DNA from: Bacillus_BD sp963765265
GTDB lineage: Bacteria; Bacillota; Bacilli; Bacillales; Cytobacillaceae
Length of the DNA: 64,000 bases
Assembly (NCBI GenBank): GCA_963765265.1
Contig: CAVXVN010000006.1
Span: 372,001 to 436,000, forward strand
Reading direction: 5' to 3'
Every line of letters starts with the position of its first letter. The first letter of the stretch is position 1. A program made the position numbers and the translations under genes. Positions 25,733-35,050 of the stretch are shown here, in pieces. The notes beneath the pieces were generated by a model that was not told the DNA's origin, ran no database searches, and saw only the letters and a program-made list of their open reading frames with translations.

Positions 25733-26710
25733 CTATAACTCAATATCAGCAGAATAAATATAATGTTTTTCCCCTGCTAAATCTTCGATCATTAAAACTC
25801 CATCATCCGTTATTCCAAGTGCTTTTCCATAGATGTTTCCCTGAAGCATTCGAGCAGTAATCATTTTTCCAATACTTACAGCATAGCTTTCCCACAAAAT
25901 TTTGATTGGATAAAAACCTGCTTCTAAATAAAGATCATAAAGATGTTCAAGATTAGCCAATACATGTCGAATGAGTTCAGCACGATTAATCTTTTTACCT
26001 GTTTCAATAAATAAAGAGGTGGCAATGGATCGTAGTTCTTCAGGATACGAATTTTCTTCTTGATTCACATTCATGCCAATCCCGATAATAATCGAATTAA
26101 TCCGATCACTTTCTGCCTGTAACTCGGTTAATATTCCAGTCATCTTTTTTCCATTTATTAATATATCATTTGGCCATTTTATTTGCGGATGAAGATCTGT
26201 TAATTCTTCAATCGCCTGGACAACAGCAACGGCTGCAATTAGAGTTAATTGCGGTGCTTTCTGCGGCAAGAGGTTAGGTCGTAAAATGATACTCATCCAC
26301 ACACCAGTAAATTTAGGTGAATGCCAACGTCTTTCCATTCTTCCACGTCCAGCTGTTTGTTCTTCAGCAATGACAACGGTTCCTTCCGGTGCACCATCTA
26401 AGCTTAAGCGAAGTGCCATCTTTTGTGTTGAGTCGACTGTGTCTTCATAATGTATGTGCTGACCAAGTCGTTCGGTCTTTAAACCAAGTCGCACTTCATC
26501 TGCCGTAATTTTCTCTGGTCTTTTCACAATTCGATACCCTTTACGTCTTACTGCTTCTAGTTCAAACCCTTCTTTACGAAGTTCTTCAATATGCTTCCAT
26601 ACAGCGGTTCTAGAACAACCGACCAACTCTGCTAAATGCTGACCTGACAAAAATTCTTCTTCACTTTTGGTAAAAGCATCAAGCAAGCTTTTTCTTAGCT
26701 CAGATTGCAC
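25733..26710 (-). CDS. birA: Biotin-protein ligase / biotin operon repressor BirA
   Basis: 325 residues from GTG 26710, the start that aligns with B. subtilis BirA and has AAGGAG upstream; the frame extends four codons further. An N-terminal winged helix (GQHLAELVGCSRTAVWKHIEEL, about 20-45) and biotin-ligase domain with GRGRMERRWHSP (biotinyl-AMP loop) and KWPNDILINGKK. Repressor function is inferred from the HTH. The 5' end overlaps cca by 16 bases. Confidence 0.95.
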   Translation of the reverse strand: MQSELRKSLLDAFTKSEEEFLSGQHLAELVGCSRTAVWKHIEELRKEGFELEAVRRKGYRIVKRPEKITADEVRLGLKTERLGQHIHYEDTVDSTQKMALRLSLDGAPEGTVVIAEEQTAGRGRMERRWHSPKFTGVWMSIILRPNLLPQKAPQLTLIAAVAVVQAIEELTDLHPQIKWPNDILINGKKMTGILTELQAESDRINSIIIGIGMNVNQEENSYPEELRSIATSLFIETGKKINRAELIRHVLANLEHLYDLYLEAGFYPIKILWESYAVSIGKMITARMLQGNIYGKALGITDDGVLMIEDLAGEKHYIYSADIEL

Positions 26711-27894
26711 TTTGACAGCCACTCCTTTATGCTTTCTTTTTGATTCGTGATTTCGCCATTTAATACTGCTTTTTCAATAAGTGCAAGCCTTTCTTTCACC
26801 CATGGACCACCTTTCCTTGAATCCCATTGCATTAAATCAAAACCACTTACTGCTAATTCCTCACGACTTTTTATGATCAGTTGGTCGTATTGCTCCATTA
26901 ATTTCGGTAGGGATTGATTCACACTTTGGTGAAGAAGAATATTATTCAATCTTTCAACCTGTTGAACCTGTTCAATCCCAGCTTCATATAATGTTTCGAT
27001 TGACCATTCTGAATGAATACGAAAATGCAGCCAAGTTAATCCTGATTTTATTCTTTTTATTTTTTTTACTGGAAGTTTCCATTGTCGTAAAAAACCTTCC
27101 ACTTCCTTTGAGTCGACTTCCATCAAATAAATAAGCAATGACCACATTTCGTCAATCGTAAGAGATTCATAGTCGAAATCAGCCATTTTTCTAAGCCCTT
27201 CTTCATGTCCGGAAAGCCCTGGTAGATAAAGAAATAAATTCGTATCTAGTAACATCTGAAAGGCAGATTTTCGATTGATTCCAATAAGTAATTTCTCAAA
27301 TTCAACACATTTCCGTTCTGTGGAAATTTTTTCTAAAAGAAAGGCATTTTTTCTTAGTGCAATACTCGTATTTAATTCAATTGAAAACGACAATTGACTC
27401 ACAAATCGGACCGCTCTCATCATCCTTAAAGCATCTTCATGGAAGCGATTTTCAGCTAAACCTACTGTTTCAATCCTTTTATTTTTAATAGCCTTTTGGC
27501 CACAAAAAGGATCAATGATTCGACCCTTTTTGTCCATTGCCATGCTATTCATAGTAAAATCACGACGTTTTAAATCTTCCTCCAAAGAACGAATAAATTT
27601 CACTTCAGATGGCCTACGAAAATCCATATATTCCCCATCCGAGCGAAAGGTTGTCAGCTCATATGTATCTTTTCCCCAAAGAACGATAACTGTTCCATGT
27701 TCGATCCCCACATCTATCGTTTTCTGGAAAATTGCTTTGATCTCTTGCGGAGTCGCAGAAGTTGCAATATCCACATCGGCAATTTTCTTACCAAGAATAA
27801 AATCACGTACACAACCACCGACAAAATAGGCTTCGAATCCAGCTTTTTCGATTTTTTCTAAAAGGGGAATCGCTTTTAAAAAAATCGGATTCAT
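26695..27894 (-). CDS. cca: CCA tRNA nucleotidyltransferase
   Basis: 399-residue class II CCA-adding enzyme. Head motif GGCVRDFILG and catalytic DVDIATSA, then RRDFTMNSMAMD and the neck template RFHEDALRMMRAVRF. Adds CCA to tRNA 3' ends without a template. ATG overlaps the bshA stop (ATGA); birA overlaps its 3' end, so bshA-cca-birA is one tightly packed operon. Confidence 0.95.
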   Translation of the reverse strand: MNPIFLKAIPLLEKIEKAGFEAYFVGGCVRDFILGKKIADVDIATSATPQEIKAIFQKTIDVGIEHGTVIVLWGKDTYELTTFRSDGEYMDFRRPSEVKFIRSLEEDLKRRDFTMNSMAMDKKGRIIDPFCGQKAIKNKRIETVGLAENRFHEDALRMMRAVRFVSQLSFSIELNTSIALRKNAFLLEKISTERKCVEFEKLLIGINRKSAFQMLLDTNLFLYLPGLSGHEEGLRKMADFDYESLTIDEMWSLLIYLMEVDSKEVEGFLRQWKLPVKKIKRIKSGLTWLHFRIHSEWSIETLYEAGIEQVQQVERLNNILLHQSVNQSLPKLMEQYDQLIIKSREELAVSGFDLMQWDSRKGGPWVKERLALIEKAVLNGEITNQKESIKEWLSKCNLS

Positions 27895-29036
27895 TCCGGT
27901 TCACCACTATTCATTAATTGATAATAGAGATCTTCATATTGTTGAACAATTTTCTCACCTTGAAAGTCATCATATACCTTTTGAATCGATTTTTGTGAAA
28001 ACTGACGATGCAACTCTTCTTCGTTTAATAAGTGAATGGCTTTATCAACGACAGAATCAATATCACCAAGTTCACAAATATAACCCGTTTCACCATCTGA
28101 GATTACTTCAGGAATTCCACCCACATTCGTTCCAATTACAGGCACCCCACAAGCCATTGCTTCAAGAGCAACAAGCCCAAAACTTTCTTTTTCGGATAAA
28201 AGCAGCATAAGATCACTAATTGAATAAAGTTCTTCCAAATTATCTTGCTTTCCAAGAAATAAAACATGATTTCGTATATGTAATTCCTCGACTAGTCGAT
28301 TAATAAGAGAGATTTCAGGTCCATCTCCAACAAGCAATAATTTAGCAGGGATCTTATCCACAATTTTTGCAAATGATTTTACTACATCTTGAACGCGTTT
28401 CACGGGACGAAAATTTGACACATGAATAATGACTTTTTCATTAGGTGACACGCCGTATTCATTGCGTAAATGATTGGAAGATACTTTATGATAGACACGT
28501 TCATCCACAAAATTATAAATAGCCTCAATCCGCTTATTGGGCTTGATTAAATCATTGGTTTCCGTAATTAAAGAATGCGATACTGCTGTTACAATATCAG
28601 ATTCTTCAATTCCAAATCGAATGGAGTCTGATAAAGAAGCATCGTATCCAAGTACGGTTATATCCGTTCCATGTAAAGTGGTAACTATTTTAACATCTTT
28701 CCTTGACATTTGCTTAGCTAAAATAGCACAAACTGCATGCGGGATGGCATAATGAACATGAAGTAAATCTAAATTCTCACGTTGTATCACTTCTGCCATT
28801 TTACTAGCAAGAGCAATATCATACGGTGGATATTGAAAAACAGAATATTGATTTACCTCTACTTGATGATAATAAATATTATGATACATTTTTTTTAATC
28901 GGAAAGGCAGACTGGACGAAATAAAATGGATTTCATGCCCCTTTTCCGCTAACATTTTGCCTAATTCTGTTGCCACTACACCTGAACCGCCGACAGTTGG
29001 GTAACAGGTAATACCAATTTTTAATTTTTTTCTCAT
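27891..29036 (-). CDS. bshA: N-acetyl-alpha-D-glucosaminyl L-malate synthase BshA
   Basis: 381-residue GT4 glycosyltransferase, first step of bacillithiol synthesis (UDP-GlcNAc plus L-malate). N-terminal ITCYPTVGGSGVVATELGK and C-terminal KESFGLVALEAMACGVPVIGTNVGG (E-x7-E) are typical. ATG 29036 is used: GAGGAG lies nine bases before, inside the longer frame. B. subtilis has bshB1 directly upstream; it is missing here, with mgsA following at once. Confidence 0.92.
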   Translation of the reverse strand: MRKKLKIGITCYPTVGGSGVVATELGKMLAEKGHEIHFISSSLPFRLKKMYHNIYYHQVEVNQYSVFQYPPYDIALASKMAEVIQRENLDLLHVHYAIPHAVCAILAKQMSRKDVKIVTTLHGTDITVLGYDASLSDSIRFGIEESDIVTAVSHSLITETNDLIKPNKRIEAIYNFVDERVYHKVSSNHLRNEYGVSPNEKVIIHVSNFRPVKRVQDVVKSFAKIVDKIPAKLLLVGDGPEISLINRLVEELHIRNHVLFLGKQDNLEELYSISDLMLLLSEKESFGLVALEAMACGVPVIGTNVGGIPEVISDGETGYICELGDIDSVVDKAIHLLNEEELHRQFSQKSIQKVYDDFQGEKIVQQYEDLYYQLMNSGEPE

Positions 29037-29159
29037 ATATAAAATCTCCTCATCCATCCAAAATTCGCTGTCAGCTTCTTAACACTTTCCTAGTATAATC
29101 CATATGTATACACTTACTTTACCCCCAAGTGGAAATCCTTAAAAAATGGTTAGAATCTA

Positions 29160-29579
29160 TTATTCATGGATTCCACTTGTTTTTCCACGAACAAGATTAC
29201 GCCAAGAAATGTCACCACGTTCTAATCCTTTAATAAGTACTTCCCCTGTTCCCATATTTGTAGCGAGCGGTACTTCGTAAACATCACATAAACGAATCAA
29301 TGCTGTTACATCTGGCTCATGAGGTTGAGCGGTTAATGGATCACGGAAAAAAATGACCATATCCATCTTATTGTTCGCAATCATAGCACCTATTTCTTGA
29401 TCTCCGCCTAAAGGTCCTGACTGAAATCGATGGACAGACATACCCGTTGCTTCCATAATTTTAAGTCCAGTTGTACCTGTTGCAAATAACGTATGCTGTT
29501 CCAAAATAAGTTTATACGCAGTAGCAAATCGGATCATATCATCCTTTTTCTTATCATGAGCAATTAAGGCAATATTCAT
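29160..29579 (-). CDS. mgsA: Methylglyoxal synthase
   Basis: 139 residues from ATG 29579 (GGAGG upstream; an earlier in-frame codon is rejected). Converts dihydroxyacetone phosphate to methylglyoxal and phosphate. IALIAHDKKKDDM, FATGTTG, SGPLGGDQEIGA and the catalytic Asp region MDMVIFFRDPL are the family's signature. It follows dapB closely. Confidence 0.95.
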   Translation of the reverse strand: MNIALIAHDKKKDDMIRFATAYKLILEQHTLFATGTTGLKIMEATGMSVHRFQSGPLGGDQEIGAMIANNKMDMVIFFRDPLTAQPHEPDVTALIRLCDVYEVPLATNMGTGEVLIKGLERGDISWRNLVRGKTSGIHE

Positions 29580-29597
29580 CTTTTTTTCCTCCACTTT

Positions 29598-30398
29598 CTA
29601 CTCAATAATGTTTTCTAATCCGTAAACAAGAGTATCAATATTCATAACCTCATCCACAGCAAGCTTAACACCAGACATAAAAGAAGCACGGTTATATGAA
29701 TCATGTCGGATCGTAAGCGTTTGTCCATCTGCACCAAACAAAACTTGTTGATGTGCAATTAAACCAGGTAATCGTACAGAATGAATATGCATACCAGAGT
29801 AATTTGCACCTCGTGCTCCTTGAATCGTTTCTTTTTCATTTGGATGGCCTTGTACCTTTTCTTCTCTTACTTGAGCAATCATTTGCGCTGTTTTGACTGC
29901 TGTTCCAGAAGGCGCATCCAATTTTTGATCGTGATGTAATTCAATAATTTCTACATCTTGAAAATATCGACCAGCTAATTGTGAGAATTTCATCATTAAA
30001 ACAGCACCTAATGCAAAGTTCGGAGCAATGATACAACCTTTTTCTTTTTGATGGCATAACTCCTCTAGCTCTTGCAAGTTTTCCTTCGTAAAACCAGTTG
30101 TACCCACAACAGGTCGAACACCAAATTCTAAGGCTGTTTTCGTGTGTTGCATCCCTACTTCAGGAGTGGTTAAATCAATGAGAACATCTGCATGAACGGC
30201 AGATAAACATTCGCCCATATCATTAAAAATAGGCACCGGTGATGATGAAATCCCTTCTAATTCATTTAGTGATTTTCCACCATATCTATGATCTACCACT
30301 GCTACTAGCTCGTAAGTTTCCGTTTTTTCCACAAGCTTTACTGCTTCTGAACCCATTCTCCCTCTAGGTCCAGCTATGACTATTTTGATTTTATTCAT
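29598..30398 (-). CDS. dapB: 4-hydroxy-tetrahydrodipicolinate reductase
   Basis: 266 residues from the second of two adjacent ATGs (AGGAG too close to the first). NAD(P)H reductase of lysine/diaminopimelate and dipicolinate supply. Nucleotide-binding GPRGRMGSEAVKL, VGTTGFT, and catalytic ELHHDQKLDAPSGTA (H-H-x-x-K) are intact. It lies between ypjD and mgsA as in B. subtilis. Confidence 0.95.
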   Translation of the reverse strand: MNKIKIVIAGPRGRMGSEAVKLVEKTETYELVAVVDHRYGGKSLNELEGISSSPVPIFNDMGECLSAVHADVLIDLTTPEVGMQHTKTALEFGVRPVVGTTGFTKENLQELEELCHQKEKGCIIAPNFALGAVLMMKFSQLAGRYFQDVEIIELHHDQKLDAPSGTAVKTAQMIAQVREEKVQGHPNEKETIQGARGANYSGMHIHSVRLPGLIAHQQVLFGADGQTLTIRHDSYNRASFMSGVKLAVDEVMNIDTLVYGLENIIE

Positions 30399-30411
30399 CA
30401 TTTTCTCCTTT

Positions 30412-30744
30412 TTAGTCCTCGATTTTTGTCCAGCGATCTTTATCCCTCGTATTAAATTTTTCCATTACCCTGTCATGAGCTTTTTCAAGATCAATATTTA
30501 GAGAATTGGCAAAACAAATGAGAACAAACAATAAATCTCCTAGTTCTTCCTCAATGGTTTTTTCAACTTCTGATGTTTTTTTTGGTTTTTCACCATAATA
30601 ATGATTGACTTCTCTTGCTAGTTCTCCTAACTCTTCTGTCAATCGTGCAGTCATAGCCAGTGGACTGAAATACCCTTCTTTGAATTGACTTATGTAAGCA
30701 TCCACTTCCTGTTGTAACTCTTTAATACTTTTATCCTTTGGCAA
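30412..30744 (-). CDS. ypjD: MazG-like nucleotide pyrophosphohydrolase YpjD
   Basis: About 110 residues. All-alpha NTP pyrophosphatase fold with ARLTEELGELAREVNH (E-x2-E) and EEELGDLLFVLICFANSL (E-x2-D) metal-binding motifs. Probably hydrolyses non-canonical or excess nucleotides. The open frame begins at GTG 30765, but GGGGTG seven bases before TTG 30744 suggests the latter, giving the length usual in Bacillus. Start uncertain. Confidence 0.88.
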   Translation of the reverse strand: MPKDKSIKELQQEVDAYISQFKEGYFSPLAMTARLTEELGELAREVNHYYGEKPKKTSEVEKTIEEELGDLLFVLICFANSLNIDLEKAHDRVMEKFNTRDKDRWTKIED

Positions 30745-30930
30745 AAGACTCACCCCATCTGACACAAATAATATAATTGCTTTACTTCTTCATGTTAGCT
30801 AAACAAATCATATTTTACAAATATTTTTCATTATTTTAGAAACCTTTGTATGATTTCCCATCATTGGTTAAACTTATAGTATTAGAGATGTTTTAGAGAA
30901 ATAATCGGACTTGGAAAGCGAGGAAGAAAA

Positions 30931-31803
30931 GTGAGTTATGGAGTTAGATTTAAAAATATTTTTTTTATCCTACTTGGTGCCTGCATTTTATCATTTGGAA
31001 TCGTTCATTTTAATATGCAAAACAATCTATCTGAAGGTGGATTCACTGGAATAACACTCCTGCTTTATTTTCTTTTCAAATGGGACCCTTCCTACGTGAA
31101 TTTAATATTAAATGTACCGTTATTTTTTATCGGCTGGAAGTTATTGGGCAAAACCGCCTTTTTTTATACGCTTATTGGAACGATTGGTCTTTCTGTTTTT
31201 CTTTGGATTTTCCAGCGATACCAAATTGACATGCCTCTAAGCGATGACATGACACTTGCCGCATTATTTGCTGGTGTAACAGTAGGAATTGGGATTGGAA
31301 TTATTTTCCGCTTCGGTGGTACTACCGGGGGTGTCGATATTATCGCGAGACTGGTGAATAAGTATGTTGGCTGGAGTATGGGGAAAACCATGTTTATTTT
31401 TGATGCGTGTGTGATCATCCTATCTCTGATTTTTTATCTATCTTATCGAGAAGCCATGTACACACTGGTTGCTGTATTTATTGCCACAAGAGTCATTGAT
31501 TTTATGCAGGAAGGTGCTTACTCAGCAAGAGGAGCATTGATCATTTCTGAACGGAATATAGAGATTTCTAATAAAATCCTTCAGGAAATGGACCGTGGTG
31601 TAACTGTATTAAAGGGCTATGGTTCGTTTACAAAACAGGAAAAGGAAGTCCTTTATTGTGTTGTAGCAAAAAATGAAATCGTTCGCCTAAAAAATGTGAT
31701 CACCTCAGTCGACCCACATGCCTTCGTATCCGTCATCATCGTACACGATGTTCAAGGTGAAGGATTCACACTAGATGAAAATAAAAAACCAATCCTACAA
31801 TGA
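30931..31803 (+). CDS. ypjC: YitT-family membrane protein YpjC
   Basis: 290 residues from a GTG start with GAGGAA upstream. Five or six predicted TM helices in the first 190 residues (FIFRFGGTTGGVDIIARLVNKY is the conserved DUF161 segment), then a C-terminal cytoplasmic DUF2179 domain (ERGVTVLKGYGSFTK-like, DRGVTVLKGYGSFTK). Function unknown; related proteins are thought to be transport or sensor-like. It is the only plus-strand gene for some distance and converges on the yugP-like gene. Confidence 0.88.
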   Translation: MSYGVRFKNIFFILLGACILSFGIVHFNMQNNLSEGGFTGITLLLYFLFKWDPSYVNLILNVPLFFIGWKLLGKTAFFYTLIGTIGLSVFLWIFQRYQIDMPLSDDMTLAALFAGVTVGIGIGIIFRFGGTTGGVDIIARLVNKYVGWSMGKTMFIFDACVIILSLIFYLSYREAMYTLVAVFIATRVIDFMQEGAYSARGALIISERNIEISNKILQEMDRGVTVLKGYGSFTKQEKEVLYCVVAKNEIVRLKNVITSVDPHAFVSVIIVHDVQGEGFTLDENKKPILQ

Positions 31804-31836
31804 AAGGCGGAGACGGTTTGTTCATCTAAGAATGTA

Positions 31837-31872
31837 AAAAAGGGTTTAGACAAAGGTCTAAAACCCTTTTTT
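31837..31872. terminator. Bidirectional terminator between ypjC and the metallopeptidase gene
   Basis: Inverted repeat AAAAAAGGGTTTAGAC / GTCTAAAACCCTTTTTT with loop AAAG between two convergent stops. Confidence 0.85.
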
Positions 31873-32548
31873 AATCGTCACTTTGCATGCCAGTGTAGAT
31901 CAAAATTAACCTTAATAACTCCATAACAGCTACGGTTGCTGCTGCCACATAAGTCAAAGCAGCTGCACTCAATACTTTTTTGGTTTCTCGTTCTTCATCA
32001 TTTCGAATAACACCAATGGCTATACATTGATCCATTGCACGACTTGATGCATTAAATTCTACTGGAAGCGTAACAAGTTGGAATACTACGGCTACTGCCA
32101 TAAAGACAATTCCAAGCAATACAAAACCACTCATTCCCGCAAACATTCCAATAAGAATTAATATCCAGGAAAAATTCGAACCAATATTTGCTACAGGGAC
32201 AAGTGTACTACGAAGTCTTAGAAAAGCGTATGCCTCATTATCTTGAATCGCATGACCCACCTCATGTGCTGCGATGGCTGCTGCAGCTATTGAGTGTCCA
32301 TGAAAATTGTCAGATGAAAGACGAACCGTTTTGGTTCTGGGATCATAATGATCGGACAGTACCCCTCTAACTTCCTCAATATTAACATGGTAAAGTCCGT
32401 TGGAGTCCAGAATTTTCCTAGCTACTTCCGCACCTTTCATTTGGGAAGAGGAAGCAACATTTGAATACTTTTTATACGTACCTTTCACGCGAAATTGCGC
32501 CCAGATCGGAATGATCATGATTAGCACAAAATAAATGATATAACTCAT
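31871..32548 (-). CDS. yugP: Zinc metallopeptidase of the YugP family, membrane
   Basis: 225 residues from ATG 32548 (GGAGG upstream), the same size as B. subtilis YugP. An N-terminal TM helix, then HEVGH (AIAAHEVGHAIQD) as the zinc-binding motif, flanked by three more TM segments (about 120-160 and 200-220). Probably an integral membrane protease; substrate unknown. In B. subtilis yugP lies elsewhere, so its place between ypjC and ypjB is a rearrangement. Confidence 0.88.
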   Translation of the reverse strand: MSYIIYFVLIMIIPIWAQFRVKGTYKKYSNVASSSQMKGAEVARKILDSNGLYHVNIEEVRGVLSDHYDPRTKTVRLSSDNFHGHSIAAAAIAAHEVGHAIQDNEAYAFLRLRSTLVPVANIGSNFSWILILIGMFAGMSGFVLLGIVFMAVAVVFQLVTLPVEFNASSRAMDQCIAIGVIRNDEERETKKVLSAAALTYVAAATVAVMELLRLILIYTGMQSDD

Positions 32549-32665
32549 GGTTTCCTCCATTTCTTGCATGTGGTTAATATCTATTGTAAGAGGAATCAAA
32601 TCGCTCTGTCAAACAATTGCATCTCCCATTTCAGTGTTTCCAGTAATTAGTGGTTCATGCATCAT

Positions 32666-33451
32666 TTAGCGAGAGCGATTTTTACTTTTTTCGTGTTCAC
32701 CTCTATATTTCCTCCAACCAACATACGATAGAGTTAGGATGATAATACTCCCTGTTGAAATAATGACCCACCACAATGAAGGATCTGCTTCATCTTCCGT
32801 TAATCCATCGAAAATCATTTGCAGTTCTGTTTCGAGAACAAGAAGTTCCTGCCTTGCATCATTGTCTGTCAAAATCTCCACTCTATATTGATCAACAAAG
32901 TTGATTCTTGTATCAAGTTTTTGAATTCTTTCCGATGAAACATCAATCTTCATACTTGGATAGACCACTTCATAAAGTGCTAGAAATGAGTTCAATTTTT
33001 CATAAAATACTTCACGTTCCCCATTTAGTGCTGCCGCTTTCACTTGACTAAATACGGTTAACATCGGTTCTTTCATTTCAGTCCATAGGGGCTGTTTTGT
33101 AGAGGAAATGGCATCAATGACCAGTCGGAATTTTGTCACACGATTGATTCTTTCATCTGGATCCATTGAAGCATTCGAGGTGGCCTCCACAGCTTCATTA
33201 TGGGCAATCGTCACAATACGAAGCTCATCCATGGTAAAGTTTTGATCTTGTACCGAAATATTTGAAAATTTATCAGAAAAGGTATCTAAAATTATTTTTG
33301 CATCTTCATATCTATGTGATTTTGTTAATTGAAGCGCCTCATCAGATAAATAATTGAGCTGATCGATTGGCGATGTCTCTTTAGCAGAAAATACTGTATA
33401 AGGTAATAAAAGAAAACACATTATAATGACAATCAATAGCTTGGATTTCAT
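32666..33451 (-). CDS. ypjB: Sporulation protein YpjB
   Basis: 261 residues from ATG 33451 with a strong GGAGGGGGG site. Signal peptide or N-terminal anchor (LLIVIIMCFLLLPYTVFSA), a helical extracytoplasmic region, and a C-terminal TM helix (WWVIISTGSIIILTLSYVGW) with a basic tail. Matches the YpjB family, annotated as sporulation-linked; molecular role unknown. It is coupled to ypjA 60 bases upstream. Confidence 0.85.
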   Translation of the reverse strand: MKSKLLIVIIMCFLLLPYTVFSAKETSPIDQLNYLSDEALQLTKSHRYEDAKIILDTFSDKFSNISVQDQNFTMDELRIVTIAHNEAVEATSNASMDPDERINRVTKFRLVIDAISSTKQPLWTEMKEPMLTVFSQVKAAALNGEREVFYEKLNSFLALYEVVYPSMKIDVSSERIQKLDTRINFVDQYRVEILTDNDARQELLVLETELQMIFDGLTEDEADPSLWWVIISTGSIIILTLSYVGWRKYRGEHEKSKNRSR

Positions 33452-33510
33452 GCTTGTCCCCCCTCCATTAGTTACAATGTATGAGACGTTGAACAAGGTT
33501 AGACCAATTA

Positions 33511-34107
33511 TTATCTTCTAATACTTAATTCGTACCGATCCTTTTTCAAACACAAATAATAAGCAAGCAGCAACGAAAAAGCGCTTAACCAGAAGGTGAA
33601 ATATCCAATTTGCGATGTATGTTGATCAATTACACTATAACGCGGAAACATAAAAAAGACATAATCAATCACATCATTATGTACTATCCAAATTGCAGTT
33701 ACGACAAGTTGCCATAGCTTAAATCGATAGAAGGGAGCATATAAAAGTCCTTGAATAGCCATTCCAGCATGGGAAAAAATAAGCATCCATCCCGATACAT
33801 TTAATTCACCGGTTTCAAAATAAACAAGAAAGTTCATAACAACAGCCCATACACCATATTTAAACAATGTGACAACAGCAAGCGCCTCCATCAAACCCCA
33901 GTTCTTCCCTACTAAAAAGGCCGCCAGTACAAAAACGAAAAACAAACTTGCAGTGGGACTATCCGGTACAAAAGGTAAAAATATAGTTGGTGTCTCCACC
34001 AATTGCCAATTATACCAAATATATCCGTAAATTGTTCCAAAAACATTAATGATTAATAAAAGCCATAAAAAACTCCGATTCCCTAAAATCGGATACATCC
34101 ATTTCAT
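33511..34107 (-). CDS. ypjA: YpjA-like membrane protein (DUF1405)
   Basis: 198 residues with about six TM helices (for example FLWLLLIINVFGTIYGYIWYNW, ALAVVTLFKYGVWAVVMNFLVYF and IGYFTFWLSAFSLLLAYYLCL). The family is conserved next to qcrC and ypjB in Bacillus; function unknown. GAGGG upstream of ATG. Convergence of place and topology makes the call firm; no enzymatic motif seen. Confidence 0.87.
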   Translation of the reverse strand: MKWMYPILGNRSFLWLLLIINVFGTIYGYIWYNWQLVETPTIFLPFVPDSPTASLFFVFVLAAFLVGKNWGLMEALAVVTLFKYGVWAVVMNFLVYFETGELNVSGWMLIFSHAGMAIQGLLYAPFYRFKLWQLVVTAIWIVHNDVIDYVFFMFPRYSVIDQHTSQIGYFTFWLSAFSLLLAYYLCLKKDRYELSIRR

Positions 34108-34184
34108 GTTTGTTTTCCCTCATCTCTTTCCGAATTACTTTCTATTATATCGTACCATACACATATCATAGATAAAAGGTATAA

Positions 34185-34217
34185 GGAAAAAGCCAACGAT
34201 ATTCCGATGGCTTTTCC
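34185..34217 (-). terminator. Terminator of qcrABC
   Basis: Long stem GGAAAAAGCCA(T)CG / CG(T)TGGCTTTTTCC just after the qcrC stop. Confidence 0.8.
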
Positions 34218-34224
34218 AGTTAAG

Positions 34225-35004
34225 TTATTTACTTTCTATACTTGAAATAAATTCTGATAGCTTTGTTAATTCTTCATCAGAACCTTTAAACATACCTGGA
34301 GGCATTTTTCCGCTTTCGGTCCCATTTTTAGCAATTTTAGCAATTTCCTCAGACGATAATCCAGTACCAATTAAAGTTGGTGCTGCTGCACCACCTTCAA
34401 GCTGATTTCCATGACAACTGACACAGCCATTCTTTTCAAAAATTTGATATCCTTCAGAAGAGGTATCTATATCTGCTTCCGCTACAATTTTCCCCTGCTT
34501 TTCGGCTTTCTCCCAATCATGAGTTGCGACGGCTTCCCAAGTTAAGTAGGTAACGCCAGCAATAGCAAGTAACATTAATCCTGTTGCGATAGGACGTTTA
34601 GAAGGACGTCGTTCAGGACCACGATCAATAAATGGGGCTAGCATTAATGCGCCAAATGCAAAACCTGGGACAACAAGTGCACCAATGATATTATAAGGAC
34701 CAGATGCATAACTATATTTTAATAGCTGATATAAGAATAAAAAATACCAATCTGGCATTGGAATATATGCCGTATCACCTGGATCTGCTATTTTTTCCAA
34801 TGGAGACGGATGTGCAACGGTTAAACATAAAAATCCTACAAGAAAAACAGCACCAACCATCCATTCTTTTAATAAAAAGTTTGGCCAGAAAGCTTCCGTT
34901 TTACCAGGATATTCTGAATAATCCTTCGGAATATTTGACTTTCGATGTTCAGTCGAAGGAACACGCGAGTCCCCTACAAATTTCATACCTTTTCCACGAT
35001 GCAT
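34225..35004 (-). CDS. qcrC: Menaquinol:cytochrome c reductase, cytochrome b/c subunit QcrC
   Basis: 259 residues. Three TM helices resembling subunit IV of b6f (about 50-150), then a cytochrome c domain with haem-binding C194-V-S-C197-H198 and a downstream Met ligand region (GKMPPGMF). Together with QcrA and QcrB forms the membrane bc complex passing electrons from menaquinol to cytochrome c. Last gene of qcrABC; ATG has GGAGGGAG upstream. Confidence 0.95.
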   Translation of the reverse strand: MHRGKGMKFVGDSRVPSTEHRKSNIPKDYSEYPGKTEAFWPNFLLKEWMVGAVFLVGFLCLTVAHPSPLEKIADPGDTAYIPMPDWYFLFLYQLLKYSYASGPYNIIGALVVPGFAFGALMLAPFIDRGPERRPSKRPIATGLMLLAIAGVTYLTWEAVATHDWEKAEKQGKIVAEADIDTSSEGYQIFEKNGCVSCHGNQLEGGAAAPTLIGTGLSSEEIAKIAKNGTESGKMPPGMFKGSDEELTKLSEFISSIESK

Positions 35005-35050
35005 GAATAATCTCCCTCCCCTTTAGAGAAACTTAATTTAAAGCTAACGA

